A stretch of DNA of 64,000 nucleotides from Calothrix brevissima NIES-22 (GCF_002367995.1 NZ_AP018207.1:7426199-7490198); one strand, 5' to 3'; shown: positions 1-10,000, numbered from the stretch's first letter. Translations and numbers: made by a program. Notes: generated by a model from the sequence alone, not told the origin.

Positions 1-1
1 A

Positions 2-502
2 AAAGGTAAAAAAATTGCCATTGTTGGCGATATTCTTCATTCTCGTGTAGCGCGATCGAATATTTGGAGTTTAACAGCAAGCGGTGCGGAAGTTCATTTA
101 GCCGCACCCCCAACCCTTTTACCCAAAATCTTTGCCGAGTATTTCTCAGAAGAAACAACCTCTCCCCAGCGTCAGCTATTTTTACATTGGGAACTAGAAC
201 CTGCTTTACGCGACGCTGATTTTGTCATGACTTTGCGTCTGCAAAAAGAACGCATGACTGCCCATTTATTACCTAGTTTACGAGAATATCATCAATTATT
301 TGGCATTACCCGCGATAAATTACAACTTTGCCAGCCTAATGTTAAAGTATTGCATCCAGGGCCAGTTAATCGCGGTGTGGAAATTAGCTCCGATTTAATG
401 GACGATCCAGAATTTAGCTTAATTCAAGCACAAGTTACCAGTGGTGTAGCCGTGCGCATGGCTTTGTTATATCTCATTGGTAGCGGTAAAGTCTCAGCCT
501 AA
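2..502 (+). CDS. pyrB: Aspartate carbamoyltransferase, C-terminal part (5' truncated by window edge)
   Basis: Catalyses carbamoyl phosphate + aspartate to carbamoylaspartate, the first committed step of pyrimidine synthesis, in the cytosol. The frame is open from the first base; 166 codons are visible, about half of the usual ~330. The segment opens with [17 protein letters not shown], passes RLQKER (aspartate-binding Arg/Gln) and [10 protein letters not shown], and ends in a helix-rich tail ([14 protein letters not shown]), in the order of the family's aspartate-binding domain. The carbamoyl-phosphate domain lies outside the window. A GC-rich hairpin follows the stop. Identification is firm. 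Confidence 0.95.
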   Translation, partial: KGKKIAIVGDILHSRVARSNIWSLTASGAEVHLAAPPTLLPKIFAEYFSEETTSPQRQLFLHWELEPALRDADFVMTLRLQKERMTAHLLPSLREYHQLFGITRDKLQLCQPNVKVLHPGPVNRGVEISSDLMDDPEFSLIQAQVTSGVAVRMALLYLIGSGKVSA

Positions 503-521
503 TCATAAAACACACCCGTAG

Positions 522-545
522 GGGCGGGGTTTCCCCGCCCTTTAT
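522..545 (+). terminator. GC hairpin after pyrB
   Basis: GGGCGGGG (522-529) pairs with CCCCGCCC (533-540) across a 3-nt loop and is followed by TTTATTG. It sits 20 bp after the pyrB stop, so it can serve as its terminator. The same GTAGGGGCGGGG text starts another spacer repeat near 56450, so it is also one of the dispersed palindromes of this genome. Confidence 0.6.
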
Positions 546-1017
546 TGTGAGGATATTTTTTCAGTTTACAAAACTATTATTTCGATTATTTCATAGCAAT
601 CCTATCTGAGTTGTGAAAATATTTTTTTTGATGAACCGCCCTTCGGGTTCGCCACTTTGCCATCGTGACGGGAACCGCCAAGACGGCAAGTGGACTCACC
701 AAGACGCCAAGTACGCCAAGGTTCAGAGAAAAAACTGAGAGTTAGCAAATTTCATAAATGATTTAGGATTGCTATATACTCTCAGCATTAGCCTTAAGTT
801 AACTGTATCTTTTGTTCGACACCCGAAAAATTATATTCATCTCTATCTCACACCTTAAACCTCAACATCCATTAAACAGAGATTTTTCGGGTGTTTTACT
901 CTAACTCAGGTATGAGTACGTAGAAAATATTCGCGTAGTAAATTACGCCCATTGTATGAAGACTTAATTTGAGGATTTGGGAAAATGATATTGTACGATT
1001 AACGGGAGAAAATAATC
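546..1017. other. Spacer with dispersed repeats and a long-range stem
   Basis: No gene seen. Around 597-625 is text (AGCAATCCTAT..AGTTGTGAAAA) that recurs at 56349-56375. Around 660-720 are CCAAGACGCCAAGTACGCCAAG-type degenerate repeats. ACACCCGAAAAA (819-830) is the exact reverse complement of TTTTTCGGGTGT (883-894), enclosing 52 nt with TCTCACACC in the loop and followed by TTTACT. A ribosome-binding GGGAGA lies just before the next gene at 1018. Confidence 0.5.
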
Positions 1018-1461
1018 ATGAGACAGACATTGTTGACAGCAGTAGCCTTATTCAGCACCCTCGCTTTAGCTGCACCAATTTCTGCTCAAGCTAGCGAGAA
1101 CCAAGCGCAAGTAAAACGCTTGTTAGAAACTGGAGTATGTGCTGGATGTGATTTAACTGGTGTTAATCTTAGCGGTGCGCACTTAATTGGCGCAGATTTA
1201 AGAAACGCTAATTTAAAAGGTGCAAATTTAGCAGGTGCAAATTTAGAAGGTGCAGATTTAGCTGGCGCTAATTTAGAAGCTGCTAATTTAAAACAAGCTT
1301 TCGCCACTGGTGCTAGCTTCAATAACGCTAATTTAACTAATGCTAATTTAAGCGAAGCTAGTTTACACAATGCTCAAGTAGATGGCGCTGTGATGATTGG
1401 GACTAATCTTAATGGTGCTGAGGGATTTGAGATTAATCTGGGTATTGGCGGTGAAGAATAA
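1018..1461 (+). CDS. Exported pentapeptide-repeat protein
   Basis: 147 aa. Residues 1-25 form a signal peptide (positively charged start, hydrophobic TLLTAVALFSTLALA, then Ala-rich cleavage region near ISAQA), so the protein is probably periplasmic or thylakoid-lumenal. After a short linker with VCAGCDL, residues about 44-135 are A(D/N)LxxAN pentapeptide repeats, expected to fold into a right-handed quadrilateral beta-helix. The CxxC pair just before the helix is common in this cyanobacterial group. GGGAGA 10 nt before the ATG supports the start. No enzymatic residues; the biochemical role is not known. Gene stands alone, convergent with pmbA. Confidence 0.85.
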   Translation: MRQTLLTAVALFSTLALAAPISAQASENQAQVKRLLETGVCAGCDLTGVNLSGAHLIGADLRNANLKGANLAGANLEGADLAGANLEAANLKQAFATGASFNNANLTNANLSEASLHNAQVDGAVMIGTNLNGAEGFEINLGIGGEE

Positions 1462-1518
1462 TAGTTAAGAGTTAGAAACTAGGATTAACTCTAATTTCTA
1501 ACCCCTAAGGCTTAAATC

Positions 1519-2865
1519 TTAATCACCAGTAATCGAAAGTTCATTTACCCAAATTCGGGGACAAACACCACCTGGTGTTAACTCAGGCTCTTTTTCTACG
1601 CAAATAATTGACTGCAAAACTTCTAAGAAATCGCCGGCGACTGTTGCAGATTCAATACTGGTTTTCTCACCTTTATTAATTAACCAACCATCAAAAGGTA
1701 GAGAAAACGAACCTTGTAAAGCTTTGACACCTGCATGTAAAGCTTGTAAATCATCAATCAAAATTACATTCTCAGCAGTTTCTAAGCTTAATTCTTGCTC
1801 AGGTTCAGCAGATCTAAATACATGAAAAAAGTTAGGACTAACACTAACTTTTGCACCAATACTTGCATTACCTGTTGGTTGAGCGTTCATTCTTTTCGCA
1901 GTTCCCGCACTGTGAAGAAAGCCCGCTAAAACGCCCTTTTCAATCAGAGAAACTTTGCGGGTAGGCGTACCTTCACCATCAAAAGTTTCTGCACCAATAT
2001 TAGCAGGGTGTAATGCATCATCAACTACAGAAAGTAGCGGCGAAGCAATTTGCTTACCGATATCATCAGCAGTCGATAAACTTTGATTATCGAGAATATT
2101 TTGGGCATTATATAAATTAGAAAAAGCACCCAACAAACTCAAGAAAGCTTCCGGTGAGAACACAACTAAATATTTACCAGACTTGATTTTTTCATAGTTC
2201 AAGTGACTGATAGTTTTCTCAACAGTTTCTTGAATACAACCATTGATGTCTAATTTTTCTACACCCCGGTTGACTCTAAAAGCTCCAGCACTGCGAGGTT
2301 TTCTTCCTTCCTCTTCGGTTTTACTGTAAAGATATACCGAGGCGATAGAGTGTGATTCTGTTCTGACTGCACCTGCACTATTGAGATAAAATCTGTCAAT
2401 ATCTCTTTGCGCCAAACCGTTATAAGGTACACCATTAATTGCTGGATGGGCTGAGAGTAATTCTTTTTCAGCTACCAATAATTTTTCGATAAGTTCTGAA
2501 ACAGGTGCTTGAGGTACTTTGTCATGAGGCGTATTTTCAATAGGAACAGTAGCCTCTGGACTAAAATCAGGAACATTTTCCTTCACACCAAAAAAACTAG
2601 CTTCATAGGCAGTTTTTAAAGCTAATTCTAATCCCTTGGGGTCTACATCTGTAGTGCTGGTGACACCCATTGTATTCTCTTCATTCCAGACACGAACTGT
2701 CACACCAGAACGATTAGAAGCTTTAACTTGTTTTGGTTCACCTTGGTCTACTTGGACGCTAGTTTCATCTACAGTAGAACCATAAATATCGAATTTTTGA
2801 ATGCCAAGTTTTTCAGCATTTTCCTTGGCATAATTTGCAATCTCATTGATAGTTGGCATAGTCAA
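1519..2865 (-). CDS. pmbA: TldE/PmbA-family protein, partner of TldD
   Basis: 448 aa. Belongs to the TldD/PmbA (peptidase U62) family; in the studied bacteria TldE forms a heterodimer with TldD and, while lacking the zinc motif itself, helps hold the substrate peptide in an internal cavity. The sequence shows the family N-terminal domain (FDIYGSTVDETSVQVDQGE..VKASNRSGVTVRVW) and C-terminal beta-barrel part (RKVSLIEKGVLAGFLHSAGTAKRMNAQPTGNAS) without any HExxxH. It follows tldD on the same strand after 263 bp, so co-expression is likely though the gap is wide. The start MTMPTINEI may be the second Met (two codons later). Confidence 0.9.
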   Translation of the reverse strand: MTMPTINEIANYAKENAEKLGIQKFDIYGSTVDETSVQVDQGEPKQVKASNRSGVTVRVWNEENTMGVTSTTDVDPKGLELALKTAYEASFFGVKENVPDFSPEATVPIENTPHDKVPQAPVSELIEKLLVAEKELLSAHPAINGVPYNGLAQRDIDRFYLNSAGAVRTESHSIASVYLYSKTEEEGRKPRSAGAFRVNRGVEKLDINGCIQETVEKTISHLNYEKIKSGKYLVVFSPEAFLSLLGAFSNLYNAQNILDNQSLSTADDIGKQIASPLLSVVDDALHPANIGAETFDGEGTPTRKVSLIEKGVLAGFLHSAGTAKRMNAQPTGNASIGAKVSVSPNFFHVFRSAEPEQELSLETAENVILIDDLQALHAGVKALQGSFSLPFDGWLINKGEKTSIESATVAGDFLEVLQSIICVEKEPELTPGGVCPRIWVNELSITGD

Positions 2866-3128
2866 TTTTGGATTTTTGATGTTTAACTCTCAATAGACAC
2901 AGACAAATTATTCATCCTTGTTCATCTGCGCCTCTCATAAATATGTCTCACCACAAGAACACCTCAATAAAATCTGGCTGTAATAAATCACAACTTTTCC
3001 TTTTCAAACCTCCGCGTACCTTTGCGATCGCCTCCGCGTACCTTTGCGTTTAAAAACTCTCAATTAAACCAAGTACAAAGGATACAAAGTAAGACATAAA
3101 AAGGCTCTCTTGTAGTGAGAAATAAGTA

Positions 3129-4601
3129 CTAGCGTCCGCCTACGGTAATAGAATCAACCTTAATATGAGGCTGTCCTACTGTAGTGTAAATACTGCCGCT
3201 AACAGAACCACAAAAACCAGGTGCAAGTTCTAAATCTTGGGAACACATAGAAATTTTATTCATAATTTCCTTAGCTTCCCCAATCAAAATTGCGCCTTTT
3301 AATGGCTTAGTAATCTTGCCATTTTCAATTAAATAAGCTTCATCAACGCCAAAGTTAAATTGACCTGTAGCACCAACACTACCACCACCCATTTTTTTAC
3401 AGTAAATGCCTTTATCAATGGAGGCAAATAAATCATCAACACTGTATTCGCCAGGTGCAATATAAGTATTCCGCATCCGGCTAGCAGCAGCATAGGTATA
3501 ATTTTGGCGGCGTCCGCTACCGGTTCTGGGGTGTCCAGTGCGTGAAGAACCTGTTCTATCGGCTAAAAAGTTCTTAAGAACGCCTTTCTCAATTAATAAT
3601 GTTCTTTGCGCCGGCATACCTTCATCATCCATATCTATGGTACCAAAGGCATTTTCGGCTCGTCCTTCATCCCAAGCTGTCAGGCTTTCGTGGGCAATTT
3701 TTTCGCCTTTTTTATCAGCAAAGGGTGTGGTATTTTTTTCGATTTGCGTGGTTTCTAATAAATGTCCGCAAGCTTCGTGGAAAATCACGCCACCAAAGTG
3801 ATTCGCCATGATAATCGGGTAAGTGCCAGATTCCACATAATCTGCATAAAGCATTTTACCAGCAGATTCGGATATTTGCTCGGCGGCTTGTTGGTAATCC
3901 CAAGTTCTCAAGAAATTAGCATCGCTGGTATTACCTGCACGTTCGCCAATGGAGGCGCGATTAGCACCATCGGCACATAATAAGTTAAAGCCTACAGATT
4001 GGGTGAGGCGGATGTCACGGGCAAAAGTTCCATCACTGGCGGCGACTAATACTTCTTGCCAATCGCGGAAATAGCTGGCACGACGGGATTGTACGTGGCT
4101 GGCTTTTTTCTGAAGTTGGGCAGTACCATCAAGTAAAACTTCTCCCATTTCGCGGATGGAACTACACAGTGGTAACCAGCCATCTTTACCACGTTTTGTG
4201 GCGTAGTCTCTAAGTAGTTCGAGGTTGATTTCGGGGATAAAAGCGGTGGGTGCGGGTAATTGCAATCCCAGGATAGAAAGACCTTTTTCTAAGGCGGCTT
4301 TCAAGCCTGAGAAGGAAAGGTTATTGGTGCTGACATAGCAATCAGCTTTACCGCGAAATACTCTTACCCCTGCACCTGTGGCGAGACTGGGTGAAATACT
4401 GGTGATGGCGTCATCTTCAGCTAGACAGCTGATATAGTTGCGACGTTCTAGGTAAAATTCGATAAAGTCGGCACCTGCGGCGCGTCCTAATCCCAAAAGG
4501 GTAGCCAGAGGGGCTTCCCAAGTGTCATCGAATCGTTCCGATGTGGAAGAATATTGTAAGGTGGGGAGCTGGTTCGAGAGAAGAAGGGTACTTGTAAGCA
4601 T
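3129..4601 (-). CDS. tldD: TldD zinc metallopeptidase subunit
   Basis: 490 aa. Catalytic half of the TldD/TldE peptidase, which in Escherichia coli trims unfolded peptides such as microcin B17 precursor and the CcdA antitoxin. The HExxxH zinc motif is intact (HEACGH, residues 275-280), and Cys464 in PGFCGS fits the position of the third, cysteine, ligand. The family [14 protein letters not shown] end is present. Length is normal. The first ~25 residues before DTWEAPL are poorly conserved, so a later start is possible. Upstream of pmbA on the same strand. In a genome with several toxin-antitoxin genes nearby, a role in antitoxin turnover is a guess only. Confidence 0.93.
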   Translation of the reverse strand: MLTSTLLLSNQLPTLQYSSTSERFDDTWEAPLATLLGLGRAAGADFIEFYLERRNYISCLAEDDAITSISPSLATGAGVRVFRGKADCYVSTNNLSFSGLKAALEKGLSILGLQLPAPTAFIPEINLELLRDYATKRGKDGWLPLCSSIREMGEVLLDGTAQLQKKASHVQSRRASYFRDWQEVLVAASDGTFARDIRLTQSVGFNLLCADGANRASIGERAGNTSDANFLRTWDYQQAAEQISESAGKMLYADYVESGTYPIIMANHFGGVIFHEACGHLLETTQIEKNTTPFADKKGEKIAHESLTAWDEGRAENAFGTIDMDDEGMPAQRTLLIEKGVLKNFLADRTGSSRTGHPRTGSGRRQNYTYAAASRMRNTYIAPGEYSVDDLFASIDKGIYCKKMGGGSVGATGQFNFGVDEAYLIENGKITKPLKGAILIGEAKEIMNKISMCSQDLELAPGFCGSVSGSIYTTVGQPHIKVDSITVGGR

Positions 4602-4734
4602 GAATAGCCTCGTCTACGGGCGTGTTCAGAGATTTGACCGAAAATTCCTAGTGTGATTAGTCTAACAAATCAGTAAAAGCCACAGTTGGTGGTAAATTGG
4701 TAGGGTTTTCCACCATTTAGCTTTTGTTTTTGGG

Positions 4735-6216
4735 TTAAAATTGACGCGACCAGTTGCTAGGCCAGCGTTCGACTACGACTTTAGTTTGGGTAAAAAATTC
4801 GACGGCGTGATGGCTTTGACCGTGTAAATCGCCAAAAAAGCTTTCTTTCCAACCGCTAAAGGGAAAAAATGCCATTGGTGCGGCTACACCAATATTGATG
4901 CCAATATTACCAGCTTCGGCTTCGTAGCGGAATTTACGTGCAGCTGCGCCACTGCTGGTGAATAGACAAGCCATGTTACCATATTGACCGCTATTAACTA
5001 AGGCGATCGCATCTTCAATACTATCTAAATGAATTAAGCTCAGTACAGGGCCAAAAATCTCTGTACGGGCGATTTCGCCTGCGGGATTGACGTTTTCTAA
5101 AATTGTCGGGCGGATAAAATTACCTTGTTCGTAACCCAATATCTGAGGTTTGCGCCCATCAACTAACAAATTTGCCCCTTCTTCTACCCCTTGCTGAATT
5201 AATCCCTCAATTCTATTTTTACTCCTCACATCAATTACTGGCCCCATTTCTACGCCTTTGTCTAAACCGTTACCTACCACGCGATTTTTGGCAGTTGCGG
5301 CGATGGCTTCCGTAAACGAGTTACGTGCATCAGCAACGGTAATGGCTATCGATGCAGCTAAACAGCGTTGTCCCGCACAACCAAAGGCGCTATCTGCTGC
5401 AATGCGTGTAGTCATGTCTATATCTGCATCTGGTAAAACAATCAGGGGGTTTTTCGCCCCACCTTGACATTGCACTCGTTTACCATTGGCGGCGGCGCGG
5501 CTATATATATATTTAGCCACCGGTGTGGAACCAACAAAACTAATGGCTTTGATTTGCGGATGATCTAAAATGGCATCGACAGCTTCTTTACCGCCATTAA
5601 CTAGATTTATTACCCCTTTGGGTAAACCTGTTTTATCTAGCAGGTGGAAGATTTTTTGCATGGTTAGGGGTACCTTTTCTGAAGGCTTGACAATGTAGGT
5701 ATTGCCAGTTGCGATCGCATAAGGTAAAAACCAAAAAGGAATCATCCCCGGAAAATTAAACGGACAAATCACCGCCGCTACTCCTAAAGGTTGACGAATC
5801 ATCATCTCATCAATTCCTTTGGCGATATCTTCCAAATTTGTCCCTTGCATCATCATGGGAATTCCGCAAGCAACTTCCACATTTTCAATCGCCCGTCGCA
5901 TTTCCCCCTGAGACTCAGCTAAAGTCTTACCGCACTCTCTGGTGATGGTTCTTGCCAAATCTGCAAAATCTTCTTCCAACAGATTTTTCAGCTTAAATAA
6001 ATACTGTACCCTTTCCGTCGGTGGAGTACGCCGCCATATCGCAAAAGCCGCCACCGCCGCCGCAACTGCTTGATTTACCTCAGTCGCAGGTGATAAAGGT
6101 ACTTGCGCTAATATTTCTGTGGTTGCTGGATTGATGACATCTAAATATTCTGTAGCGTTTGTTGATGTACACCACTGACCATTGATGTAGTTGGGTAAGA
6201 TTGGCATTGTACTCAT
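4735..6216 (-). CDS. mmsA: CoA-acylating methylmalonate-semialdehyde dehydrogenase (MmsA type)
   Basis: 493 aa, ALDH superfamily. Expected reaction: NAD+- and CoA-dependent oxidative decarboxylation of methylmalonate (or malonate) semialdehyde to propionyl-CoA (acetyl-CoA), in valine, inositol or beta-alanine breakdown. Family marks: [17 protein letters not shown] (151-167), [18 protein letters not shown] in place of the ELGGK general-base segment of ordinary ALDHs, and the catalytic FGCAGQRC with Cys285. The missing general-base Glu is what separates the CoA-dependent MmsA group from other ALDHs. No valine- or inositol-pathway neighbours, so the substrate in this organism is inferred from family only. 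Confidence 0.88.
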   Translation of the reverse strand: MSTMPILPNYINGQWCTSTNATEYLDVINPATTEILAQVPLSPATEVNQAVAAAVAAFAIWRRTPPTERVQYLFKLKNLLEEDFADLARTITRECGKTLAESQGEMRRAIENVEVACGIPMMMQGTNLEDIAKGIDEMMIRQPLGVAAVICPFNFPGMIPFWFLPYAIATGNTYIVKPSEKVPLTMQKIFHLLDKTGLPKGVINLVNGGKEAVDAILDHPQIKAISFVGSTPVAKYIYSRAAANGKRVQCQGGAKNPLIVLPDADIDMTTRIAADSAFGCAGQRCLAASIAITVADARNSFTEAIAATAKNRVVGNGLDKGVEMGPVIDVRSKNRIEGLIQQGVEEGANLLVDGRKPQILGYEQGNFIRPTILENVNPAGEIARTEIFGPVLSLIHLDSIEDAIALVNSGQYGNMACLFTSSGAAARKFRYEAEAGNIGINIGVAAPMAFFPFSGWKESFFGDLHGQSHHAVEFFTQTKVVVERWPSNWSRQF

Positions 6217-6770
6217 GGGGCAAATTGAGATTTTTCGGTGAATAGATGCAGCAATATGGCTATCTTATTGTGCATTTCATTAAAAGGGGCTAGGGGCTAG
6301 AGGCTAGGGACTAGGAAAAAGGATTTTCATGTTTGGTTGTGGGGTTTTTCCATAAGGGACTAGTAGGGTAAGCTTCTTACCCGATAACAAACTGAATAAT
6401 TTATTTCTTAATTATTTCTAAATATTTGCGAATTTGAGATTTTTGCTGTTTTTGCTTCACTTGTATCTATTTATATGTTTGACAATAGGTAGCTGTTTGA
6501 GTCAAAGCTGCTACTCTCTTCAGCGCAGCAAGTTGATGACTATGTATTCATCACCCAGCATTTTGTCAAAAATACTGCTTCTTCAGAATTTCCTCAGAAT
6601 TATCTTTTAGTCTTTGATGCTAGAGAGTGACGAACTCAGGTATTAACTTTTTTGTTTCTACTCTTGCAAGTGGATATGCACTCTCGCTTTGACTTAATAA
6701 CAAACGAATAGAAATCAGTTCAACAAAGCAATAAATAGCTTATCAATTCTTTTACAAGGTAGATAAATTT
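6217..6770. other. Spacer with (CTAGGGG)-type tandem repeats
   Basis: 6285-6320 holds degenerate heptamers of GGGCTAG/GGACTAG, and 6326-6350 a GATTTTCATGTTTGGTTGTG segment that recurs near 16454. The remainder is AT-rich without an identifiable gene or RNA. Confidence 0.4.
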
Positions 6771-7166
6771 ATGTCAGTTCAACTTGGAGTTCAAAAACTC
6801 GAAAATAGCTACTCTCTACCATATAAAAACTTGGGTTTGCTCAATCAAAAACAACCAACTTTTGCCAAGCAGACAATGAATTGCCCTCTATGTGGCTATG
6901 CCCGCACTCGCAAGCACGGTAAGACAAGTAAAGGCAGTCAGCGCTTTTTCTGCCCCAGTTGTCGCCAAACTTTTAGTGAAACATTAAATACCCTTTATTA
7001 TCGCCGCCAAGTTAATAAAGAAGACATCCAAATTGTCCTGCAATCCTATGCAGAAGGGATGAGCTTTAGAGGCATTAGTCGGATTAGTGGTTTAGCTTAC
7101 AACACTGTAGTCAGAATTATTCAGGCTGCTAACCAAAAGGCAAATGCTGCTAATACAGAAGAGTAA
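6771..7166 (+). CDS. IS1 InsA-like zinc-ribbon/HTH protein
   Basis: 131 aa. Residues 37-70 form a zinc ribbon with CPLC (Cys38/41) and CPSC (Cys61/64) around TRKHGKTSKGSQRF; residues ~80-120 look like an HTH (SYAEGMSFRGISRISGLAYNTVVRIIQ). This is the InsA half of IS1-family elements, which binds the IS ends and with frameshifting supplies the N-terminus of the transposase. No InsB (DDE) partner follows and no IS1 ends were recognised, so it is either a relic of an IS or a free-standing DNA-binding protein. The 36-residue N-terminal extension is unusual for InsA; AAGGTAG lies upstream of the chosen ATG. Confidence 0.7.
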   Translation: MSVQLGVQKLENSYSLPYKNLGLLNQKQPTFAKQTMNCPLCGYARTRKHGKTSKGSQRFFCPSCRQTFSETLNTLYYRRQVNKEDIQIVLQSYAEGMSFRGISRISGLAYNTVVRIIQAANQKANAANTEE

Positions 7167-7275
7167 TTATTAACTAATAATTATTCAACCACAGCGTCAA
7201 TAAACTACCTGTTCTTAACCAAAGGAAACGCTTAGGCTGTATATCTGTTTGAATTTTGGATTCCGCGAAGCGGTA

Positions 7276-7401
7276 CTAGTGGCTCATCGTCAAAGTTTTG
7301 ATGATTTGGCTGCCAACACAAAACGTGTTGGGTAAATTCATCGGCTGAGTTCTGCAATCAGAAATCATTCTCCCCATGAAATTAATGCGATGAACCACTA
7401 G
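7276..7401. mobile_element. MITE-like element with 14-bp terminal inverted repeats
   Basis: CTAGTGGCTCATCG (7276-7289) and CGATGAACCACTAG (7388-7401) are inverted repeats with one mismatch, enclosing ~98 bp without coding capacity. An internal hairpin CCAACAC/GTGTTGG lies at about 7313-7331. The element is 110 bp after the InsA-like gene and 100 bp before the next gene, the usual place for a miniature inverted-repeat element. No second copy was seen in the window. Confidence 0.5.
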
Positions 7402-7500
7402 GCTTATTCCCAATTTCAGAGATTTCTTGATTGAGCGTTCAGATCCCTCGCAGTTTGGCTAATAATGAAGAAAGATTAAGTTTTATTTAGCAAACTCACA

Positions 7501-8169
7501 ATGAGCCAAACTGCCCTGAATTTGATTGCCATATCTATTTTTTTGATGACTCTCTCGGCGTTGTTGGGGCCATTACTAAACATTTCGCCAACATTACCAG
7601 CGATCGCCACCTTTACAATCTTAGGAATAGCAACCTTCGATAGTTTCAGTTTGCAGGGAAGGGGTGGTTCGCTGCTGTTAGATTGGATTGCTGGTTTTTC
7701 TCCTTCCCATCGCGATCGCATTATCCACCATGAAGCTGGTCATTTTCTCGTCGCCCACCTGTTAGCTATTCCCGTTACTGGCTATACTCTCAGCGCCTGG
7801 GAAGCATGGAAACAGGGACAATCCGGACAAGGTGGTGTCAGCTTTGATGATAGTGAATTAGCGTCAGAATTGGAATTAGGTAAAATTAGCGCTCAAAGCT
7901 TGGATCGCTACTGTACTGTATGGATGGCTGGAATTGCTGCCGAAAATTTAGTTTTCCAAAATGCTGAAGGTGGTGCTGACGATCGCCTCAAGCTCGCAGA
8001 GGTGTTGACAAAATTAGGCTTTTCTGGTAATGTTATCCAACAAAAACAGCGTTTTCATGCACTACAAGCCAAAACTCTGTTACAAGAAAATTGGTCAAGT
8101 TACCAAGCTTTAGTCACAGCTTTGCAGCAACGTGCCTCAGTGGCTGATTGTCAAAAGGTAATTGGTTAA
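7501..8169 (+). CDS. Membrane M41 (FtsH-like) peptidase-domain protein lacking the AAA ATPase
   Basis: 222 aa. Two hydrophobic segments (about 5-27 and 30-48) are followed by a metallopeptidase domain with HEAGH (residues 77-81) and, ~80 residues on, GGADDRLKLAE, where Asp160/161 fits the third zinc ligand of FtsH (its GASNDIxxA region). FtsH enzymes of this family are ~600 aa with an AAA domain before M41; here no AAA domain exists. It is therefore either an ATP-independent protease or a partner for other FtsH subunits. No operon partner; a tandem repeat tract follows. Stand-alone proteins of this type occur in cyanobacteria; the substrate is unknown. Confidence 0.72.
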   Translation: MSQTALNLIAISIFLMTLSALLGPLLNISPTLPAIATFTILGIATFDSFSLQGRGGSLLLDWIAGFSPSHRDRIIHHEAGHFLVAHLLAIPVTGYTLSAWEAWKQGQSGQGGVSFDDSELASELELGKISAQSLDRYCTVWMAGIAAENLVFQNAEGGADDRLKLAEVLTKLGFSGNVIQQKQRFHALQAKTLLQENWSSYQALVTALQQRASVADCQKVIG

Positions 8170-8235
8170 TGGTCAGTTGTCAGTTGTCAGTTGTCATTTG
8201 TTATAAATGCCCCATGCCCCATGCCCAATGCCCCA
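8170..8235. repeat. Tandem heptamers after the M41-like gene
   Basis: Copies of GTCAGTT followed by CCCATGC/CCCAATGC units. STRR-type tract of the kind seen at many places in this window. Confidence 0.6.
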
Positions 8236-9261
8236 TTATGATGACGCAGCTTTGAGATAGGGCATATTAGATAAATCATAGGAGCAAATCACTTTATTTC
8301 TGCCTGTAGATTTAGCTTCTAGGAGACATTGATCGGCACGATGCAATAAACTGATACCTTGCTCATCATCATCGCTTTGTAGACAAGCTGTGCCTAGACT
8401 AATGGTGACGTTAATAGTCTGATGGTTGTTAATGGCAAAAGGTTGTTCGCTGACTATGCGATTGAGACGCTTGGCGACAATGAAGGCTTCCTCTCCAGTT
8501 GTATTGGCTAGAAGAATCACAAATTCTTCGCCGCCATAACGGAAGGGTGTATCTTGAAAGCGTAAATTATGTTTTAACCGAACACATAATAACTGTAAAA
8601 GGCGATCGCCTACTAAATGCCCGTAGGTATCATTAACTTTTTTAAAGAAATCTACATCTAAAATAATTAAACTAAAAGGAAGGGTTTGCTCGCGGGCTTT
8701 TTTAATTTGTCTGGGTAAGTCCCATTCTAAAGCACGACGGTTATTGATTTCGGTCAAAGAGTCAGCTAGAGCGATCGCGGAAAGTAAATCGTTGGTGCGA
8801 ATTAAATCGCGGTACTTTTTCGCTTTGCGCAAACCAACTGTTAATTGCGCCAGAATCAGGCGATGATTAGCAGTCACCTCGGCTAATGTATAGTCTGTTT
8901 TGCTTTCTGGAAGTTGCCAAATATAAGCATCAGCGCCTTGTTTTAAGGCTGAGGAAGTCATTTCTAATTCCCACTCCCAGCCATATTGATCTCTATCAGT
9001 TATCTGCTGACAACGATCTTCTAAAAGAATACAGTATATCCAAGATAACTTTGGCTGGTCTTTCAACCAACTGCACAGATCCATACTCCCATCTCGGCTT
9101 GCCTGGACAAATATAATGTCTGGCGGTGATGCTTGAATATAAGAGATTGCTCGATCGAGATCGCCAATTATTTCTACACTAAAAGCGGTTGCATAACGGA
9201 TCTGATCTGGAAGCGTAGAGATAAATTTATGACTCCCAAAGACCAGAAGGGAAATATTCAT
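8236..9261 (-). CDS. Diguanylate cyclase with degenerate receiver domain
   Basis: 341 aa. Residues 1-145 have a receiver-like fold, but the usual phospho-accepting Asp is Gln53 (PPDIIFVQA), so phosphorylation there is unlikely. Residues ~165-335 are a GGDEF domain: DSLTEINNRRAL, FSLIILDVDFFKKVNDTYGH, active GGEEF at 243-247, ISLGTA, and RADQCLLEAKSTGRN. RFQD at 234-237, five residues before GGEEF, is a product-inhibition I-site. It is therefore expected to make c-di-GMP from GTP and to be feedback-inhibited. Monocistronic. What signal the pseudo-receiver reads cannot be told. Confidence 0.9.
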   Translation of the reverse strand: MNISLLVFGSHKFISTLPDQIRYATAFSVEIIGDLDRAISYIQASPPDIIFVQASRDGSMDLCSWLKDQPKLSWIYCILLEDRCQQITDRDQYGWEWELEMTSSALKQGADAYIWQLPESKTDYTLAEVTANHRLILAQLTVGLRKAKKYRDLIRTNDLLSAIALADSLTEINNRRALEWDLPRQIKKAREQTLPFSLIILDVDFFKKVNDTYGHLVGDRLLQLLCVRLKHNLRFQDTPFRYGGEEFVILLANTTGEEAFIVAKRLNRIVSEQPFAINNHQTINVTISLGTACLQSDDDEQGISLLHRADQCLLEAKSTGRNKVICSYDLSNMPYLKAASS

Positions 9262-9893
9262 TGCTTTGCTTTTTGCCCTATTTCAATTTTCAAGATATGA
9301 ACCTGTTAAACTAAGCGCTTACTTAATTAATACTGAATACGTCCGTATTTTTGGCTAGGGAAGATTCCCCTGCGATTAATTGTTGTACTGCAAAATACAT
9401 AATTGATTGACAATTTTAATCTCCTTTTAAGGATTGACCTCAACTTCAGTTACTTGCTGATTAACTTCTGACCCTACTTTCTGCTTTTCTATATTTTTTT
9501 TAAAACAGTAAAAATACTGAATCTTATTGTTGTAGACAAAAGGTTTTCTGTATTTTCCTGGTATGAGACATTGGGAATAATGATGATAACTATAATTTTC
9601 TAATAACCAGCATATATTAAATAAAAAATTTTACTGACATTGAATATTTAAAATTTTATAAATTTTATATTTCCCCGTAAAAACCGCGATCTTCACTGAA
9701 TTTCCATAATTCTACCTCCCTTAAAACACGCAATTAAACCCCTGAAAACCCCTACAATCTAAAGGCGATCGCTATAGCTTAACCTTGGACAGCAAGGTTT
9801 AAGGGGTCGGTTTCAATATAGCAAACATCAGTTTTGTGGTCATATATTATTTATTAGTTATTCATCAATTTTTCAAAAAGACTTCAGTAAATA
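9262..9893. other. AT-rich spacer with one hairpin
   Basis: No gene seen. AACCTTG (9781-9787) and CAAGGTT (9793-9799) form a tight stem with loop GACAG, after a GGCGATCGC HIP1 site. The rest has no readable signal. Confidence 0.4.
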
Positions 9894-10000
9894 TACATAA
9901 ATCCTGGCTCCGTACCTTGACCAAAAGCCAGATTATATTATTTCAATACACAATCGTCCGCCCCAATTAAGGACGGACGATCGCAACCAGGATTTATGTA
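9894..10000. repeat. 107-bp palindromic element with 14-bp perfect ends and two inner hairpins
   Basis: TACATAAATCCTGG (9894-9907) and CCAGGATTTATGTA (9987-10000) are exact inverted repeats. Inside, CTGGCT (9904-9909) pairs with AGCCAG near 9926-9931, and ATCGTCCG (9953-9960) with CGGACGAT (9974-9981). The result is cloverleaf-like. It lies 47 bp after the stop of the HMA gene on the minus strand. A MITE or a structured 3' region are both possible. Confidence 0.55.

Noticed and set aside
819-894. Yfr1 small RNA
   Set aside because: TCTCACACC only partly resembles the ACTCCTCACAC core, and the two flanking short stem-loops of Yfr1 are not there.
1086-1370. Minus-strand frame with KLAxxKLA repeats
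   Set aside because: Mirror of the pentapeptide codon repeat on the other strand.
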